Shown: positions 43,096 to 51,813, counted from the first letter of the stretch. The stretch: DNA of 64,000 nt from an uncultured Spirochaetaceae bacterium (GCA_902789325.1 CADANN010000016.1:1-64000), one strand, 5' to 3'. Program-made: numbers and translations. Notes: a model not told the origin generated them from the sequence alone.

Positions 43096-43907
43096 TTCTT
43101 TTTGTTTTTGAAGGTAAAGAACAGGAACCTAAAATTTACAAAACATTAGAAACTTTATTTTTCTCTGATGTAAAAGATGAACGTATTTATGTTTCATACT
43201 GTAGTAATATCTATAATTTTTACCAAACGATTAAAGGCTATGATTTGTTTGATAAAGGTGATTCGAGTCTTCCTTTATTAATAAAAGAAGAAATGCGAAC
43301 TCATCCTGATTTGAATCCTCATACCCCAGACTTTAATGCAGATGATATTTCACAGATATTTCTGTTTTTTGATTATGATATTCAAGATTCAACTGCAAAA
43401 ACAGGGGAAGAAACAAAAGAATATAATTCTAAGGTAAAGGAGATGTTAGCTTTTTTTAATGATGAAACAGTTAATGGGAAACTGTATATTAATTATCCAA
43501 TGGTCGATTCATATCGTTATACAGACAAATTGCCAGACGAAAAGTTTTATACATATGAAGTAAATCTTGAAAACTGTAATCACTTTAAGGAATTGCTTGC
43601 AAAAGAAAAACCTTTTTATAGAAACGAAAAACGCTTACAAGTACGAAAAATCGTAAATGAATATGTTAACAATGATAATGTTCGTCGCGATTGGAAATTT
43701 ATTAATAGCCAAAATATTGCAAAAGCAAATTATATTTGTAATGATCAAAATAGTATTCCAGAAATAAAAGGCACCATAAAACAGGATTTTATTTTTGAAA
43801 AACAACTTACAAAATTTGTTTATAACAAAGATACAGTTTCTGTTTTAAATAGTTTTCCACTTTTTCTAATGGAATATTTTAAAGATATTAGTCAGATTTT
43901 GCCATAA
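43092..43907 (+). CDS. TOPRIM-like / RloB-AriB-like protein, defence pair component 2
   Basis: A 271-residue protein translationally coupled to the ATPase gene. The N-terminal strand-loop ILFVFEGKEQEPK (Glu 7) followed about 85 residues later by LFFDYDIQD (D94, D96) reads like the split acidic motifs of TOPRIM nucleases, as in RloB, AbiLii and the DUF4435 protein AriB. I infer a metal-dependent nuclease or RNase triggered by the ATPase; this is not proven, and no family name is certain. It has no membrane segment. An inverted repeat follows the stop and can act as its terminator. Confidence 0.6.
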   Translation: MILFVFEGKEQEPKIYKTLETLFFSDVKDERIYVSYCSNIYNFYQTIKGYDLFDKGDSSLPLLIKEEMRTHPDLNPHTPDFNADDISQIFLFFDYDIQDSTAKTGEETKEYNSKVKEMLAFFNDETVNGKLYINYPMVDSYRYTDKLPDEKFYTYEVNLENCNHFKELLAKEKPFYRNEKRLQVRKIVNEYVNNDNVRRDWKFINSQNIAKANYICNDQNSIPEIKGTIKQDFIFEKQLTKFVYNKDTVSVLNSFPLFLMEYFKDISQILP

Positions 43908-43956
43908 ATTTAATTAAAATCAATATAAGGCTTCTGGAAAATTATTGGTGAGTTGT

Positions 43957-43986
43957 AAATTAGGGAAATTAGAGGAAAATTTCCCT
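43957..43986. repeat. Fic-flanking repeat, left copy (with terminator-like hairpin)
   Basis: About 28 nt starting AAATTAGGGAAATTAGAG and ending AAATTTCC, nearly the same as 45314-45342. It contains the stem AGGGAAATT / AATTTCCCT (43962-43970 / 43978-43986), followed by GTTTTGTT. Confidence 0.7.
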
Positions 43987-43992
43987 GTTTTG

Positions 43993-44021
43993 TTGCAAAT
44001 GTTATATTTCAATGTTATCAT
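43993..44021 (+). promoter_or_regulatory. fic promoter, leaderless type
   Basis: TTGCAA (43993-43998), a 17-bp spacer and TATCAT (44016-44021), then 6 nt to the ATG at 44028. No ribosome site is visible. It lies just after the left flanking repeat. Confidence 0.6.
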
Positions 44022-44027
44022 AATTCT

Positions 44028-45329
44028 ATGTTAGAAGAAGCTCCTAAAAAAGGCGAAACAAGTGAAGTTTTTAATATTCTCATGAATCCTTTATATGTTT
44101 CTGAAATTGAGAAAATAAATGATGAATATTATTATTGGGACAAGGTAAAATATCATGTTCCAAAAGGATTAAAACCCGAAGACTTTTGGAATGCTGTAAA
44201 ACAAAGCCGAATTATTGGAAATAAAACATATAAATTTTCTGCATGTGCTTTTTATTACAGAGAAACAAATAGAATGCAGGAATTGCTTCATAATTTTGAC
44301 ATGAACTTTGGTGGTACAATAGCTTCTTCAAATATTCTTTCCAGTAAAAACAAACAGTATTATCTTTTAAGTTCAATTATGGAAGAAGCAATTGCTTCTA
44401 GTCAGATGGAAGGTGCATCCACAACGAGAAAAGTTGCGAAAGAAATGTTGCGTAAACAGGCTAAGCCTAAAGATAAAAGCCAACAGATGATATTGAATAA
44501 TTACAATACTATTCGTTATCTTTCTGAACATAAAGAAGATGATTTTTCTCCTGAATTATTACTTGAAATCCATAAACAAATTACAGAAAAGACCCTTGAT
44601 GACTCCAACGATGAAGGTTGTTTTAGAACTGATAATAATATTTTTGTTGTTAATGGTATAACTGGTGAAGTTGCACATGATCCACCGTCATATACTGTAA
44701 TCAAACCAACAATAAAAGAGTTGTGTAAATTTGTAAATACAGAATCTCGTAGTTTTGTGCATCCAATAATAAAGGCGATTATTTTACACTTTATGATTTC
44801 GTATCTTCACCCTTTTGTAGATGGTAATGGAAGAACAGCCCGCTCTCTTTTTTACTGGTATATGCTCAAAAAAGGATATTGGCTTACTGAATATCTTTCT
44901 ATTTCAAGGATTATTTATAAAGGTAAAAGTCAGTATGAAAAAGCTTTTTTGTATACAGAACATGATGATAATGATTTAGGATATTTTATTCATTATAATT
45001 TAAAAGTTCTGAATCAAGCTTTTGAAGAATTAAATAACTATCTTGAACGCAAAGCAAAAGAAGATGCAGCAATATTGGAATATAGAATTCCAGAATTAAA
45101 TGAACGCCAGATTCAGATAATAAAAATCTGTGTAGAAAAACCTTCTTCAATGTTTACAAGCAAAGAATTGGAAACAAGGTTTAATGTTTCTGTAAAGACA
45201 CTTCGTTCAGATTTGGAAGGTTTAGTTTCTGTAGGTTTGATGGAAACAGTTCCTTTGAATAAAAGGCTTACTGGATATACGAGAAGTAAAAACTTTGAAT
45301 TACGCTTAGAGGAAATTAGGGGAAATTAG
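44028..45329 (+). CDS. Fic-domain protein with N-terminal inhibitory motif and winged helix
   Basis: A 433-residue protein of the Fic/DOC superfamily, which usually transfers AMP from ATP onto target proteins. The active-site loop HPFVDGNGR (His 261) is complete. The upstream motif S124-SQM-E128-G matches the class II inhibitory helix [ST]xxxE[GN]. The C-terminal ~90 residues (LNERQIQIIKICVE, TSKELETRFNVSVKTLRSDLEGL) form a winged-helix DNA-binding region, so autoregulation is likely. Fic genes are known as cargo in type I loci. The ORF is very AT-rich and flanked on both sides by nearly identical ~28-nt repeats. Confidence 0.9.
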   Translation: MLEEAPKKGETSEVFNILMNPLYVSEIEKINDEYYYWDKVKYHVPKGLKPEDFWNAVKQSRIIGNKTYKFSACAFYYRETNRMQELLHNFDMNFGGTIASSNILSSKNKQYYLLSSIMEEAIASSQMEGASTTRKVAKEMLRKQAKPKDKSQQMILNNYNTIRYLSEHKEDDFSPELLLEIHKQITEKTLDDSNDEGCFRTDNNIFVVNGITGEVAHDPPSYTVIKPTIKELCKFVNTESRSFVHPIIKAIILHFMISYLHPFVDGNGRTARSLFYWYMLKKGYWLTEYLSISRIIYKGKSQYEKAFLYTEHDDNDLGYFIHYNLKVLNQAFEELNNYLERKAKEDAAILEYRIPELNERQIQIIKICVEKPSSMFTSKELETRFNVSVKTLRSDLEGLVSVGLMETVPLNKRLTGYTRSKNFELRLEEIRGN

Positions 45330-45347
45330 CGGAAGATTTCCTCTAAT
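45307..45347. repeat. Fic-flanking repeat, right copy, overlapping the fic 3' end
   Basis: The repeat itself is 45314-45342 (AAATTAGGGGAAATTAG... ...GATTTCC), encoding the last residues of Fic and its stop. It sits within an 11-bp stem TTAGAGGAAAT / ATTTCCTCTAA. Confidence 0.7.
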
Positions 45348-45363
45348 TAAAACGGAGAATAAT

Positions 45364-47841
45364 ATGAACGAAAGTGACACAAGGCTTAAGAAAATAGATC
45401 CTGCTCTTCATGCTGCTGGTTGGGGCATTGTAGAAGGTAGTGATATCTTTACAGAACAGCGCGCTTATATTGTGTCACCTGGTCGTATTGTTACTAAGGC
45501 TAAAAGAAATCCGGATAAAATAGATTATCTTCTTACTTATAAAGGCGTAAAGATTGGAATTGTAGAAGCCAAGAAAGACGAGCTTGATGTAAGTGCCGGT
45601 GTTGAGCAGGCTAAAAAGTATGCTGCCGCAATGAATATCCGCTGGACTTATTCTACAAACGGCGACAAAATCTGGGCGATTGATATGGACGCAAAGCCCG
45701 GTGATTTTACAGAAGGCTTTGTAGACAAGTTTCCGACTCCTGATGAACTCTGGGCGATGACCTTCCCGGAGAAAAATGTCTGGCGTGATAAATTTAATCT
45801 TGAACCTTTCAATCGTGACGGCGGAAAGCAGCCTCGCTATTATCAGGAAAATGCGGTTAATGCTGTACTGGATGCAATAAGCCGTAAAGTTGACCGTATA
45901 CTTTTAACACTCGCAACTGGAACTGGAAAGACATATATTGCTTTCCAGATTTGCTGGAAGCTTATGCAGACTCGCTGGAACATTGCAGAAAACGGAAGAC
46001 TTCCGCGAATCCTTTTTCTTGCAGACAGAAATATTCTTGCAGACCAGGCCTTTAATGCCTTTGGTGCTTTTGATCAGAATGCACTTGCCAGAATTACACC
46101 GAAAGAGATCCGCAAAAACGGCGGAAAAGTTCCGATGGGTGCAAGCATTTATTTTACGATTTTCCAGACTTTGCTTTGTGGTACGGAAGATACTCCTTCT
46201 GATGAGATGCTGAAACAAGTTCAGCATGACAGTGGTGTAGTCGAATATTACAAACAATATCCGCAGGACTTCTTTGACTTTATTATCATCGACGAATGTC
46301 ACCGTGGTGGTGCGAACGATGAAAGTGAATGGCGTAAATTAATGGAATACTTCCAGCCGGCTTATCAGCTTGGTCTTACTGCAACACCACGACGCACAAT
46401 AAATGGCGATACTTACAAATATTTTGGTGAGCCTGTTTATCAGTATTCTCTTAAGCAGGGAATTGAAGACGGTTATCTTACCCCATACCGCGTAAAGAGC
46501 TGCACAAATCAGATTATTGATGAATATATTTACGATGAAGATGATAAAATCATTCAGGGCGAGGATCTGCTAGAAAAGGACAAAACTTACACTGAGTCAG
46601 ATTTCTATCATGGAAAAATTAAAATCCGTCAGCGGGATGAACTTCGTGTTGCAGAATTTCTGGAAAGTGCAAATCCTGATGAAAAGGCAATTGTCTTCTG
46701 TGCAACCCAGAATCACGCTATGCAGATTCGCGATATGATTAACAGTCAGGCAAAACGTGGTGTTAATTACTGTGTTCGTGTAACTGCAGATGACGGTGCG
46801 GAAGGTGAAGAACAGCTTAAAAAATTCCAAGATAACGAAAAGACAATTCCTACAGTCCTGACAACATCTCAAAAGCTTTCTACCGGTGTGGATGCTCAGA
46901 ATGTCCGCAATATTGTTTTGATGCGTCCTGTTCCAAATATGATTGAGTTCAAGCAGATTATTGGCCGCGGAACCCGTCTTTTTGATGACAAATACTATTT
47001 TACAATTTACGATTTTGTAGGTGCCTACAAAGAGTTTTATGATGAAGAATGGGATAATCCCAATCCGGTTTGTCCTTATTGTGGCAAATATCCTTGCGAA
47101 TGTGATAAGCACGAAAAATGTCCGGTTTGTGGAAAGTGGCCGTGTATCTGTAAGCGACCGCCTTGTAAGTGTCCTGTATGCGGTCAGTATCCTTGTATCT
47201 GCCCTCCAAAGGTTTGTCCAATTTGTGGAAATCTTCCTTGTACCTGCCCTAAAGATATTATTGAAATTGAATTGGGCGATGGCCGTAAAAGAATGGTAAA
47301 GAAAGGTTTTGAATGGGAAGAGCGAATTATGTATGACGGCAAACTCATTACAATCAAAGAGTTTGTTGATGTTCTTGTAAATAATCAGACACTTCCTAAG
47401 TTCTTTAAGGATGATGAAGATTTACGCAAGCAATGGCAGAATCCCGAAACAAGAGCGGCTTTGCTGGAGCATATGGAACACGAAGGCTTCCCTCTTGAAA
47501 AACTTACAAAAGTACAGGAATTCTTAAACATGGAAAAATGCGACCTGCTCGATGTTCTTGAATATCTTGCCTATAACACAAGTCCACTTGAACGCCAGCG
47601 TCGCGTAGAAATTGTTCGCCCAGAAATTGTTTCTTCTTTAAGTGCCGAACAAAGCGATTTTGTAAACTTTGTTTTAGAGCAATACGTAGAGCAGGGTTAT
47701 ACAGAACTTTCGCTGGAAAATCTGCCTGAACTTATTAAGCTTAAGTATGGAACAATCAATGATGCCAAGAATGTTCTTGGTCCATTAGGTGAAATCAGCA
47801 AAGTATTTATTGATTTCCAGAAAGATTTGTATGCGGCATAA
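45364..47841 (+). CDS. hsdR: Type I restriction enzyme motor/nuclease subunit, with Cys-repeat insert
   Basis: An 825-residue HsdR of the EcoEI-like type. The N-terminal nuclease domain has GVKIGIVEAKKDEL; the SF2 motor has GTGKT (186-190), DECHRGG (from 310) and GLTATPRR; helicase lobe 2 has IGRGTRLFDD. Two features are odd. Residues 282-289 read MLKQVQHD and come from a CAAG-loop palindromic repeat inserted in frame. Residues 570-628 hold four tandem CPxCGxxPCxC units, probably zinc knuckles, between lobe 2 and the C-terminal HsdM-contact region. It cuts unmodified DNA as part of the HsdRMS complex. GGAG precedes the ATG. A terminator follows. Confidence 0.95.
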   Translation: MNESDTRLKKIDPALHAAGWGIVEGSDIFTEQRAYIVSPGRIVTKAKRNPDKIDYLLTYKGVKIGIVEAKKDELDVSAGVEQAKKYAAAMNIRWTYSTNGDKIWAIDMDAKPGDFTEGFVDKFPTPDELWAMTFPEKNVWRDKFNLEPFNRDGGKQPRYYQENAVNAVLDAISRKVDRILLTLATGTGKTYIAFQICWKLMQTRWNIAENGRLPRILFLADRNILADQAFNAFGAFDQNALARITPKEIRKNGGKVPMGASIYFTIFQTLLCGTEDTPSDEMLKQVQHDSGVVEYYKQYPQDFFDFIIIDECHRGGANDESEWRKLMEYFQPAYQLGLTATPRRTINGDTYKYFGEPVYQYSLKQGIEDGYLTPYRVKSCTNQIIDEYIYDEDDKIIQGEDLLEKDKTYTESDFYHGKIKIRQRDELRVAEFLESANPDEKAIVFCATQNHAMQIRDMINSQAKRGVNYCVRVTADDGAEGEEQLKKFQDNEKTIPTVLTTSQKLSTGVDAQNVRNIVLMRPVPNMIEFKQIIGRGTRLFDDKYYFTIYDFVGAYKEFYDEEWDNPNPVCPYCGKYPCECDKHEKCPVCGKWPCICKRPPCKCPVCGQYPCICPPKVCPICGNLPCTCPKDIIEIELGDGRKRMVKKGFEWEERIMYDGKLITIKEFVDVLVNNQTLPKFFKDDEDLRKQWQNPETRAALLEHMEHEGFPLEKLTKVQEFLNMEKCDLLDVLEYLAYNTSPLERQRRVEIVRPEIVSSLSAEQSDFVNFVLEQYVEQGYTELSLENLPELIKLKYGTINDAKNVLGPLGEISKVFIDFQKDLYAA
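46205..46231. repeat. CAAG-loop palindromic repeat, copy 4, inside hsdR
   Basis: ATGCTGAA-ACAAG-TTCAGCAT (46207-46227) followed by GACA. It matches copy 3 with compensated stem changes and is translated as MLKQVQHD without shifting the frame. Confidence 0.85.
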
Positions 47842-47882
47842 CTGACAAATTTGACTTTTTTGTCACATTTCACTATTCTACA

Positions 47883-47931
47883 AAGCGAAGACTGTTACCG
47901 GAGTTTCGGAATGGATCTTCGCTTATTTTTT
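47883..47931 (+). terminator. Terminator after hsdR
   Basis: AAGCGAAGA (47883-47891) and TCTTCGCTT (47916-47924) form a 9-bp stem over a 24-nt loop, followed by ATTTTTTTG. Confidence 0.75.
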
Positions 47932-47934
47932 TGT

Positions 47935-48150
47935 GGCAGACGACTTGTTTGCTGCAACCACCCGGAGAAGGGGGATAGGAGGTAAAGCTAAAAATTGCTT
48001 TCGCAATTTTTTTAACGCTTTGCTATCTATCACCGGCCACCAGTGGCCTTACTCATATAAAGACTTGATCCAAGGAGGACAGGTACTATGACTCATCAAA
48101 CTTAAGGCATTCCCTGCCTTTTCGGCGAATTCTTTTAACAGGGGGAATGT
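47935..48150 (+). other. Structured gene-free stretch before coaX with a 5-codon mini-ORF
   Basis: The gap between hsdR and coaX is about 310 bp. After the terminator come an AAAAATTGC-tttc-GCAATTTTT hairpin (47990-48011) inside a longer imperfect stem, GGCCAC-ca-GTGGCC (about 48033-48046), and a strong AAGGAGG 9 nt before ATG-ACT-CAT-CAA-ACT-TAA at about 48088. An AAGGCA/TGCCTT hairpin follows. I recognise no known riboswitch or ncRNA; it could be an attenuating leader. The phrase GGAGAAGGGGG resembles the GC-rich dispersed repeat but the rest does not match. Confidence 0.35.
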
Positions 48151-48918
48151 ATGATTCTTACAATAGATGTCGGAAATACTTCTACGGCCTGCGGGCTTTT
48201 TGAGGGCGACGAGTGCGTGCTCAGATTCCGTCGTGCCACAGATATCAATTCCAGTTCAGATGAAATCGGTATTTTTCTGCGTTCTGCTTTGCGTGAAAAT
48301 GGTTACGACTGGCAGAAGATTCAGAAAATTGGCTGCTGTTCAGTTGTGCCTGCAATGAATCATTCGCTTGCAAATGCTTGTGCAAAATATCTTGGTCGCG
48401 AACCATTGTTTATTCAGGCAGGAATTAAAACGGGCCTCAAACTACGCTATTCAAATCCCAAGGAAATTGGTGCTGACCTTATTGCGGCTGCAATGGGCGC
48501 AGTTCAGCTTTATCCGGAGAAAAATCTGATAATCATAGATATGGGTACTGCGATTACTGCGGAGCTTGTTTCTAAGAATAAAGAATTTCTTGGCGGCGTG
48601 ATTATGCCAGGCTTAAAGATTTCTGTGGATGCACTGGCTGGTGGAACTGCAAATCTTACATCTGTAGAAATTGTACGACCGGAACATGTTTATGGTTCTT
48701 CTACCACTGAAGCGATTCAGGCCGGGCTTTACTATGGTACTGCCGGTGCTGTAAAAGAATTCTGCAATTTATTCAAAAAAAATGTTTTCCATGGCGAAGA
48801 CACTATTATTCTTGGTACGGGCGGATTTGCAAGAACCTTTGAAGATTACAAGCTCTTTGACAAAATTATTCCGGGCCTCGTACTTTCCGGCGTAAAGGTA
48901 GCGCTGGATTTAAATTAA
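48151..48918 (+). CDS. coaX: Type III pantothenate kinase
   Basis: A 255-residue cytoplasmic kinase for the first step of coenzyme A synthesis, in the ASKHA fold. Motifs are the phosphate loop TIDVGNTSTACG at the N-terminus, the central GADLIAAAMGA, IIDMGTAITAELV, GGVIMPGLKIS and GTGGFA near the end. Type III enzymes are known not to be inhibited by CoA. AGGGGGA precedes the ATG. The ECF S component follows closely and likely shares the transcript, giving a pantothenate uptake-and-use pair. Confidence 0.93.
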   Translation: MILTIDVGNTSTACGLFEGDECVLRFRRATDINSSSDEIGIFLRSALRENGYDWQKIQKIGCCSVVPAMNHSLANACAKYLGREPLFIQAGIKTGLKLRYSNPKEIGADLIAAAMGAVQLYPEKNLIIIDMGTAITAELVSKNKEFLGGVIMPGLKISVDALAGGTANLTSVEIVRPEHVYGSSTTEAIQAGLYYGTAGAVKEFCNLFKKNVFHGEDTIILGTGGFARTFEDYKLFDKIIPGLVLSGVKVALDLN

Positions 48919-48936
48919 TTTATGGAGATTAAAATT

Positions 48937-49545
48937 ATGTCAACAAACGAAGCATTATCATTGAACAAAAAACTTACTTTGACTGGTGCCCTCAGTGCAC
49001 TCGTAATTGTACTTGGAATTACAAAACTTGGATTCATCACTCTTGGTGCAGCATCAATTACAATTTTGCACATTCCTGTAATTTTGATTTGTATGCTTGC
49101 TGGTCTTCCAGAAGGACTTTTTGTTGGTGCAACTTTTGGTATTCTTTCATTGATTCAGGCTGCAATGAGTACAAATGGCGGACTTGATCCATTGTTTGTA
49201 AATCCACTTGTTTCTGTTCTTCCACGTATGTTGATTGCTGTAATCGCTTGGGGACTCTGGAAGGCTTTGAATCTTATTCCTCATATGCCAAAGGCTGTTT
49301 CTGCTGGAATTACTGGTTTTGTAACTACAGTTGCTCATACATTGCTCGTTCTTGGATGTCTTTATATTTTCCAGGGTGCTGCTGTTCGTGAAGCTCTTGG
49401 TGGAATGGGATATTTTGCACTTGTTGCTGCTTGTGGATTGAATGCGGTCCTTGAAGCAACTGCCGCAACAATTATTTCTGTAGCAGTTTATACAACACTT
49501 TTTGTTGCAGGCAAAAAGAAGTCTAAGCTTTCTGAAGAAAAATAA
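48937..49545 (+). CDS. ECF transporter S component, probable pantothenate (PanT-like)
   Basis: A 202-residue inner-membrane substrate-binding subunit with about six helices, the size and layout of S components of energy-coupling-factor vitamin transporters. I start it at 48937, 9 nt after GGAG, not at the earlier ATG at 48922. Its position directly after coaX suggests pantothenate as substrate; the sequence alone does not prove this. The energising module genes are not nearby, as for group II ECF systems that share one module. Confidence 0.8.
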   Translation: MSTNEALSLNKKLTLTGALSALVIVLGITKLGFITLGAASITILHIPVILICMLAGLPEGLFVGATFGILSLIQAAMSTNGGLDPLFVNPLVSVLPRMLIAVIAWGLWKALNLIPHMPKAVSAGITGFVTTVAHTLLVLGCLYIFQGAAVREALGGMGYFALVAACGLNAVLEATAATIISVAVYTTLFVAGKKKSKLSEEK

Positions 49546-49590
49546 AAAAAACAAACAATTCGAAAATTCTTAAACAATCTGAATGTCATG

Positions 49591-49619
49591 CCCCTCGCGA
49601 AGTTTTCGTGAGGGGTTTT
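49591..49619 (+). terminator. Terminator after coaX/S-component operon
   Basis: CCCCTCGCGAA / TTCGTGAGGGG (49591-49601 / 49605-49615, one G-U pair) followed by TTTTATTTT. Confidence 0.85.
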
Positions 49620-49698
49620 ATTTTATAAATAATTTTTTCTTTAGAAATTCTACTTATGCCACTATAATAGAAGTCAGCATTTTTTAAGGGAGTTTTAC

Positions 49699-51813
49699 GT
49701 GTCTAACCTTATTAGAACTATCAGCATTTCTTCTTTATGTTTCCTTTCATTCTTTTGTTTCCAGGTAGGAGTATTTTTGTGGTCGGGTCATCAGCTAAAG
49801 CAGAATGGTCGCCGAACTCTTATCTTTATTGAAATTTTTACCGGCTTTATGCTTCTTTCTGATGCATTGGCTTATATTTTCCGTGGAAATACCAGTGTGC
49901 TTGGCTGGTATATGGTTCGCTTTAGTAATTTATTTGTTTATATCTGTAATTTTTCAATTTCATTTTTTGTGTGCTTTTATGTTTGTGAATTCATTAAGCA
50001 ATCGCGCTTGAGTTTGACTTTGATTTTCCATCCAAAGACTGCCGTAAAGAGTGGAATTCCTGTTCAGCTTTTTATTGTTCTGTTTTTATGTCTTACCGGT
50101 ATTTGTGTTATAATTATCAGTCAGTTTACAAATCTTTTCTATTATTTTGATGAGAATAATCTTTATCACAGAAATGCTTTATTTCCGGTAGGAGTTGGCT
50201 TAGGACTTTTACCAGGGCTTATTACTCTTACCGTTCTTTTGCAGAACAAAAAAAAGATGCAGACAAATGAGTTTATTTCCCTTTTACTTTATTTTGCACT
50301 TCCTATGGTAGGCGTAATCTTAATTCTTGTATCCTATGGTTTTTCATGGATTAATATTTCACTTGGATTTGGTGCTTTGCATCTGTTCTATTCTTCCATA
50401 AAGTTGATGGAATTGGAATTCTATTCCGGTGAGCGCGCTCATACAATTATAAGTCCTGGCTACAAAACCGAAACAACTTCTATTAAGTCGCGAAAGAGGG
50501 TAGCAAGAAGTCATTTGTGGCAGGCGCTTTCTATAAGTCTTGGAGGAATTCTTGTGATTCTTCTGATTGTTTCTATTAAAGGCATATCTCTTCCAGAAAA
50601 AACTCTGACAATTGAAACTCCTTATACAGAAAACGATTCTTCAAAATCTGTTTGCGTAACCTTTGGTCGAAATGCAGAAAAGCATTGGGTGGATGAAGGT
50701 GATCCTGACAGAACCGGAGCTCAGTTTGATGGTGTGATTTATAACAATATGAGCAGCACAATCATCACAGACTGGAACTTTTCTATTTATGTTCCGGATA
50801 ACTGTTCGATTGATCCAGGCCCATGGAACGGAACTTTTACACTCTCTGATAATTTATTAAATGTTAAAAAGCCTCATGCAGAGGATGCTGAAAATATTCA
50901 CGGCGAAGATTTTTATACCATCACTCCGTTAAAGACTCTTGGTTTTGGTTGTATTATGTACACGCCGCATAAATATCAGCCGCTCGAACAGAAAATAATT
51001 TTTACATATTCAAGTATTTTAAAGCCGCTTACAAACAAGTTTTTTAAGATTTTCGTTGCTTTGCTTTTCATTATTTTTATTATTGCTACAACAATCATGC
51101 TTTTTGAAGGAAAACTCATTCGTGTTGAAGAGGAGAACAGAAAACTTGAAAACACAGTAAAAGAGCGAACAAAAGAACTTGAGGCAGAAAAGAACCGTTC
51201 TGAAAATCTTTTATTGAATATTCTTCCAAAAGAAATTGCAAAGGAACTTACTGCGCATCCCGAAAGAACAATAGCTAAGGAATATCCGAACGTTACCGTG
51301 CTTTTTACAGACATTGTTGGCTTTACAAAAATCAGCGGCGAAATGACTGCAGAAGAAGTTGTTACTATGCTCAACAAAATGTTTACAATGTTTGATGAGC
51401 GTGCCCAGCGTGAAGGTATTGAAAAAATCAAAACAATTGGTGACGCTTACATGGCTGCAGCTGGCCTTACTGAAGAAGAGTTTAATGACGGTGCTTTAAG
51501 AATGGTTCGTTTTGCAAAGGGACTTTTAGAGGATGTTAAGGCTTTCAACGAGAGTTCAAATATCAAACTACTCATAAGACTTGGTGTAAATTCTGGCCCG
51601 GTTGTTGCAGGTGTAATTGGCAAAACAAAGTTCATTTACGACATCTGGGGTGACACCGTTAATGTTGCGAGCAGAATGGAAAGTACTGGACTGCCTATGA
51701 AAATCCACGTAACAGAAACTACAAAAGATCAAACTATAAGTCGTTTCCAATATAGTGCTAACACCGAAATTGATGTAAAAGGAAAAGGTTTGATGAAGAC
51801 CTTCTTTTTATAG
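49699..51813 (+). CDS. Membrane adenylate cyclase (class III) with extracytoplasmic CBM2-like domain
   Basis: A 704-residue signalling enzyme making cAMP. The N-terminus has about seven membrane helices (to residue 245). One more helix near 275-295 leads to an extracytoplasmic domain (about 300-440) with ITDWNFSIYVP and PWNGTFTLSDN, which recalls family-2 carbohydrate-binding modules. A last helix (about 445-470) and a coiled coil lead to the cyclase domain, with metal ligands D538 (FTDIVGFT) and D582 (GDAYM), the adenine-type Lys in EKIKTIGD, Asp in IYDIWG, and NVASR. The start is GTG at 49699, preceded by AGGGAG. It is followed by a c-di-GMP protein gene. Confidence 0.85.
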   Translation: MSNLIRTISISSLCFLSFFCFQVGVFLWSGHQLKQNGRRTLIFIEIFTGFMLLSDALAYIFRGNTSVLGWYMVRFSNLFVYICNFSISFFVCFYVCEFIKQSRLSLTLIFHPKTAVKSGIPVQLFIVLFLCLTGICVIIISQFTNLFYYFDENNLYHRNALFPVGVGLGLLPGLITLTVLLQNKKKMQTNEFISLLLYFALPMVGVILILVSYGFSWINISLGFGALHLFYSSIKLMELEFYSGERAHTIISPGYKTETTSIKSRKRVARSHLWQALSISLGGILVILLIVSIKGISLPEKTLTIETPYTENDSSKSVCVTFGRNAEKHWVDEGDPDRTGAQFDGVIYNNMSSTIITDWNFSIYVPDNCSIDPGPWNGTFTLSDNLLNVKKPHAEDAENIHGEDFYTITPLKTLGFGCIMYTPHKYQPLEQKIIFTYSSILKPLTNKFFKIFVALLFIIFIIATTIMLFEGKLIRVEEENRKLENTVKERTKELEAEKNRSENLLLNILPKEIAKELTAHPERTIAKEYPNVTVLFTDIVGFTKISGEMTAEEVVTMLNKMFTMFDERAQREGIEKIKTIGDAYMAAAGLTEEEFNDGALRMVRFAKGLLEDVKAFNESSNIKLLIRLGVNSGPVVAGVIGKTKFIYDIWGDTVNVASRMESTGLPMKIHVTETTKDQTISRFQYSANTEIDVKGKGLMKTFFL

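Noticed and set aside
47844..47866. TGACAAA ... TTTGTCA inverted repeat after hsdR as a seventh island operator
   Set aside because: The spacer is 9 nt instead of 4 and the arms differ from RTGAC-N4-GTCAY, so it does not fit the motif.
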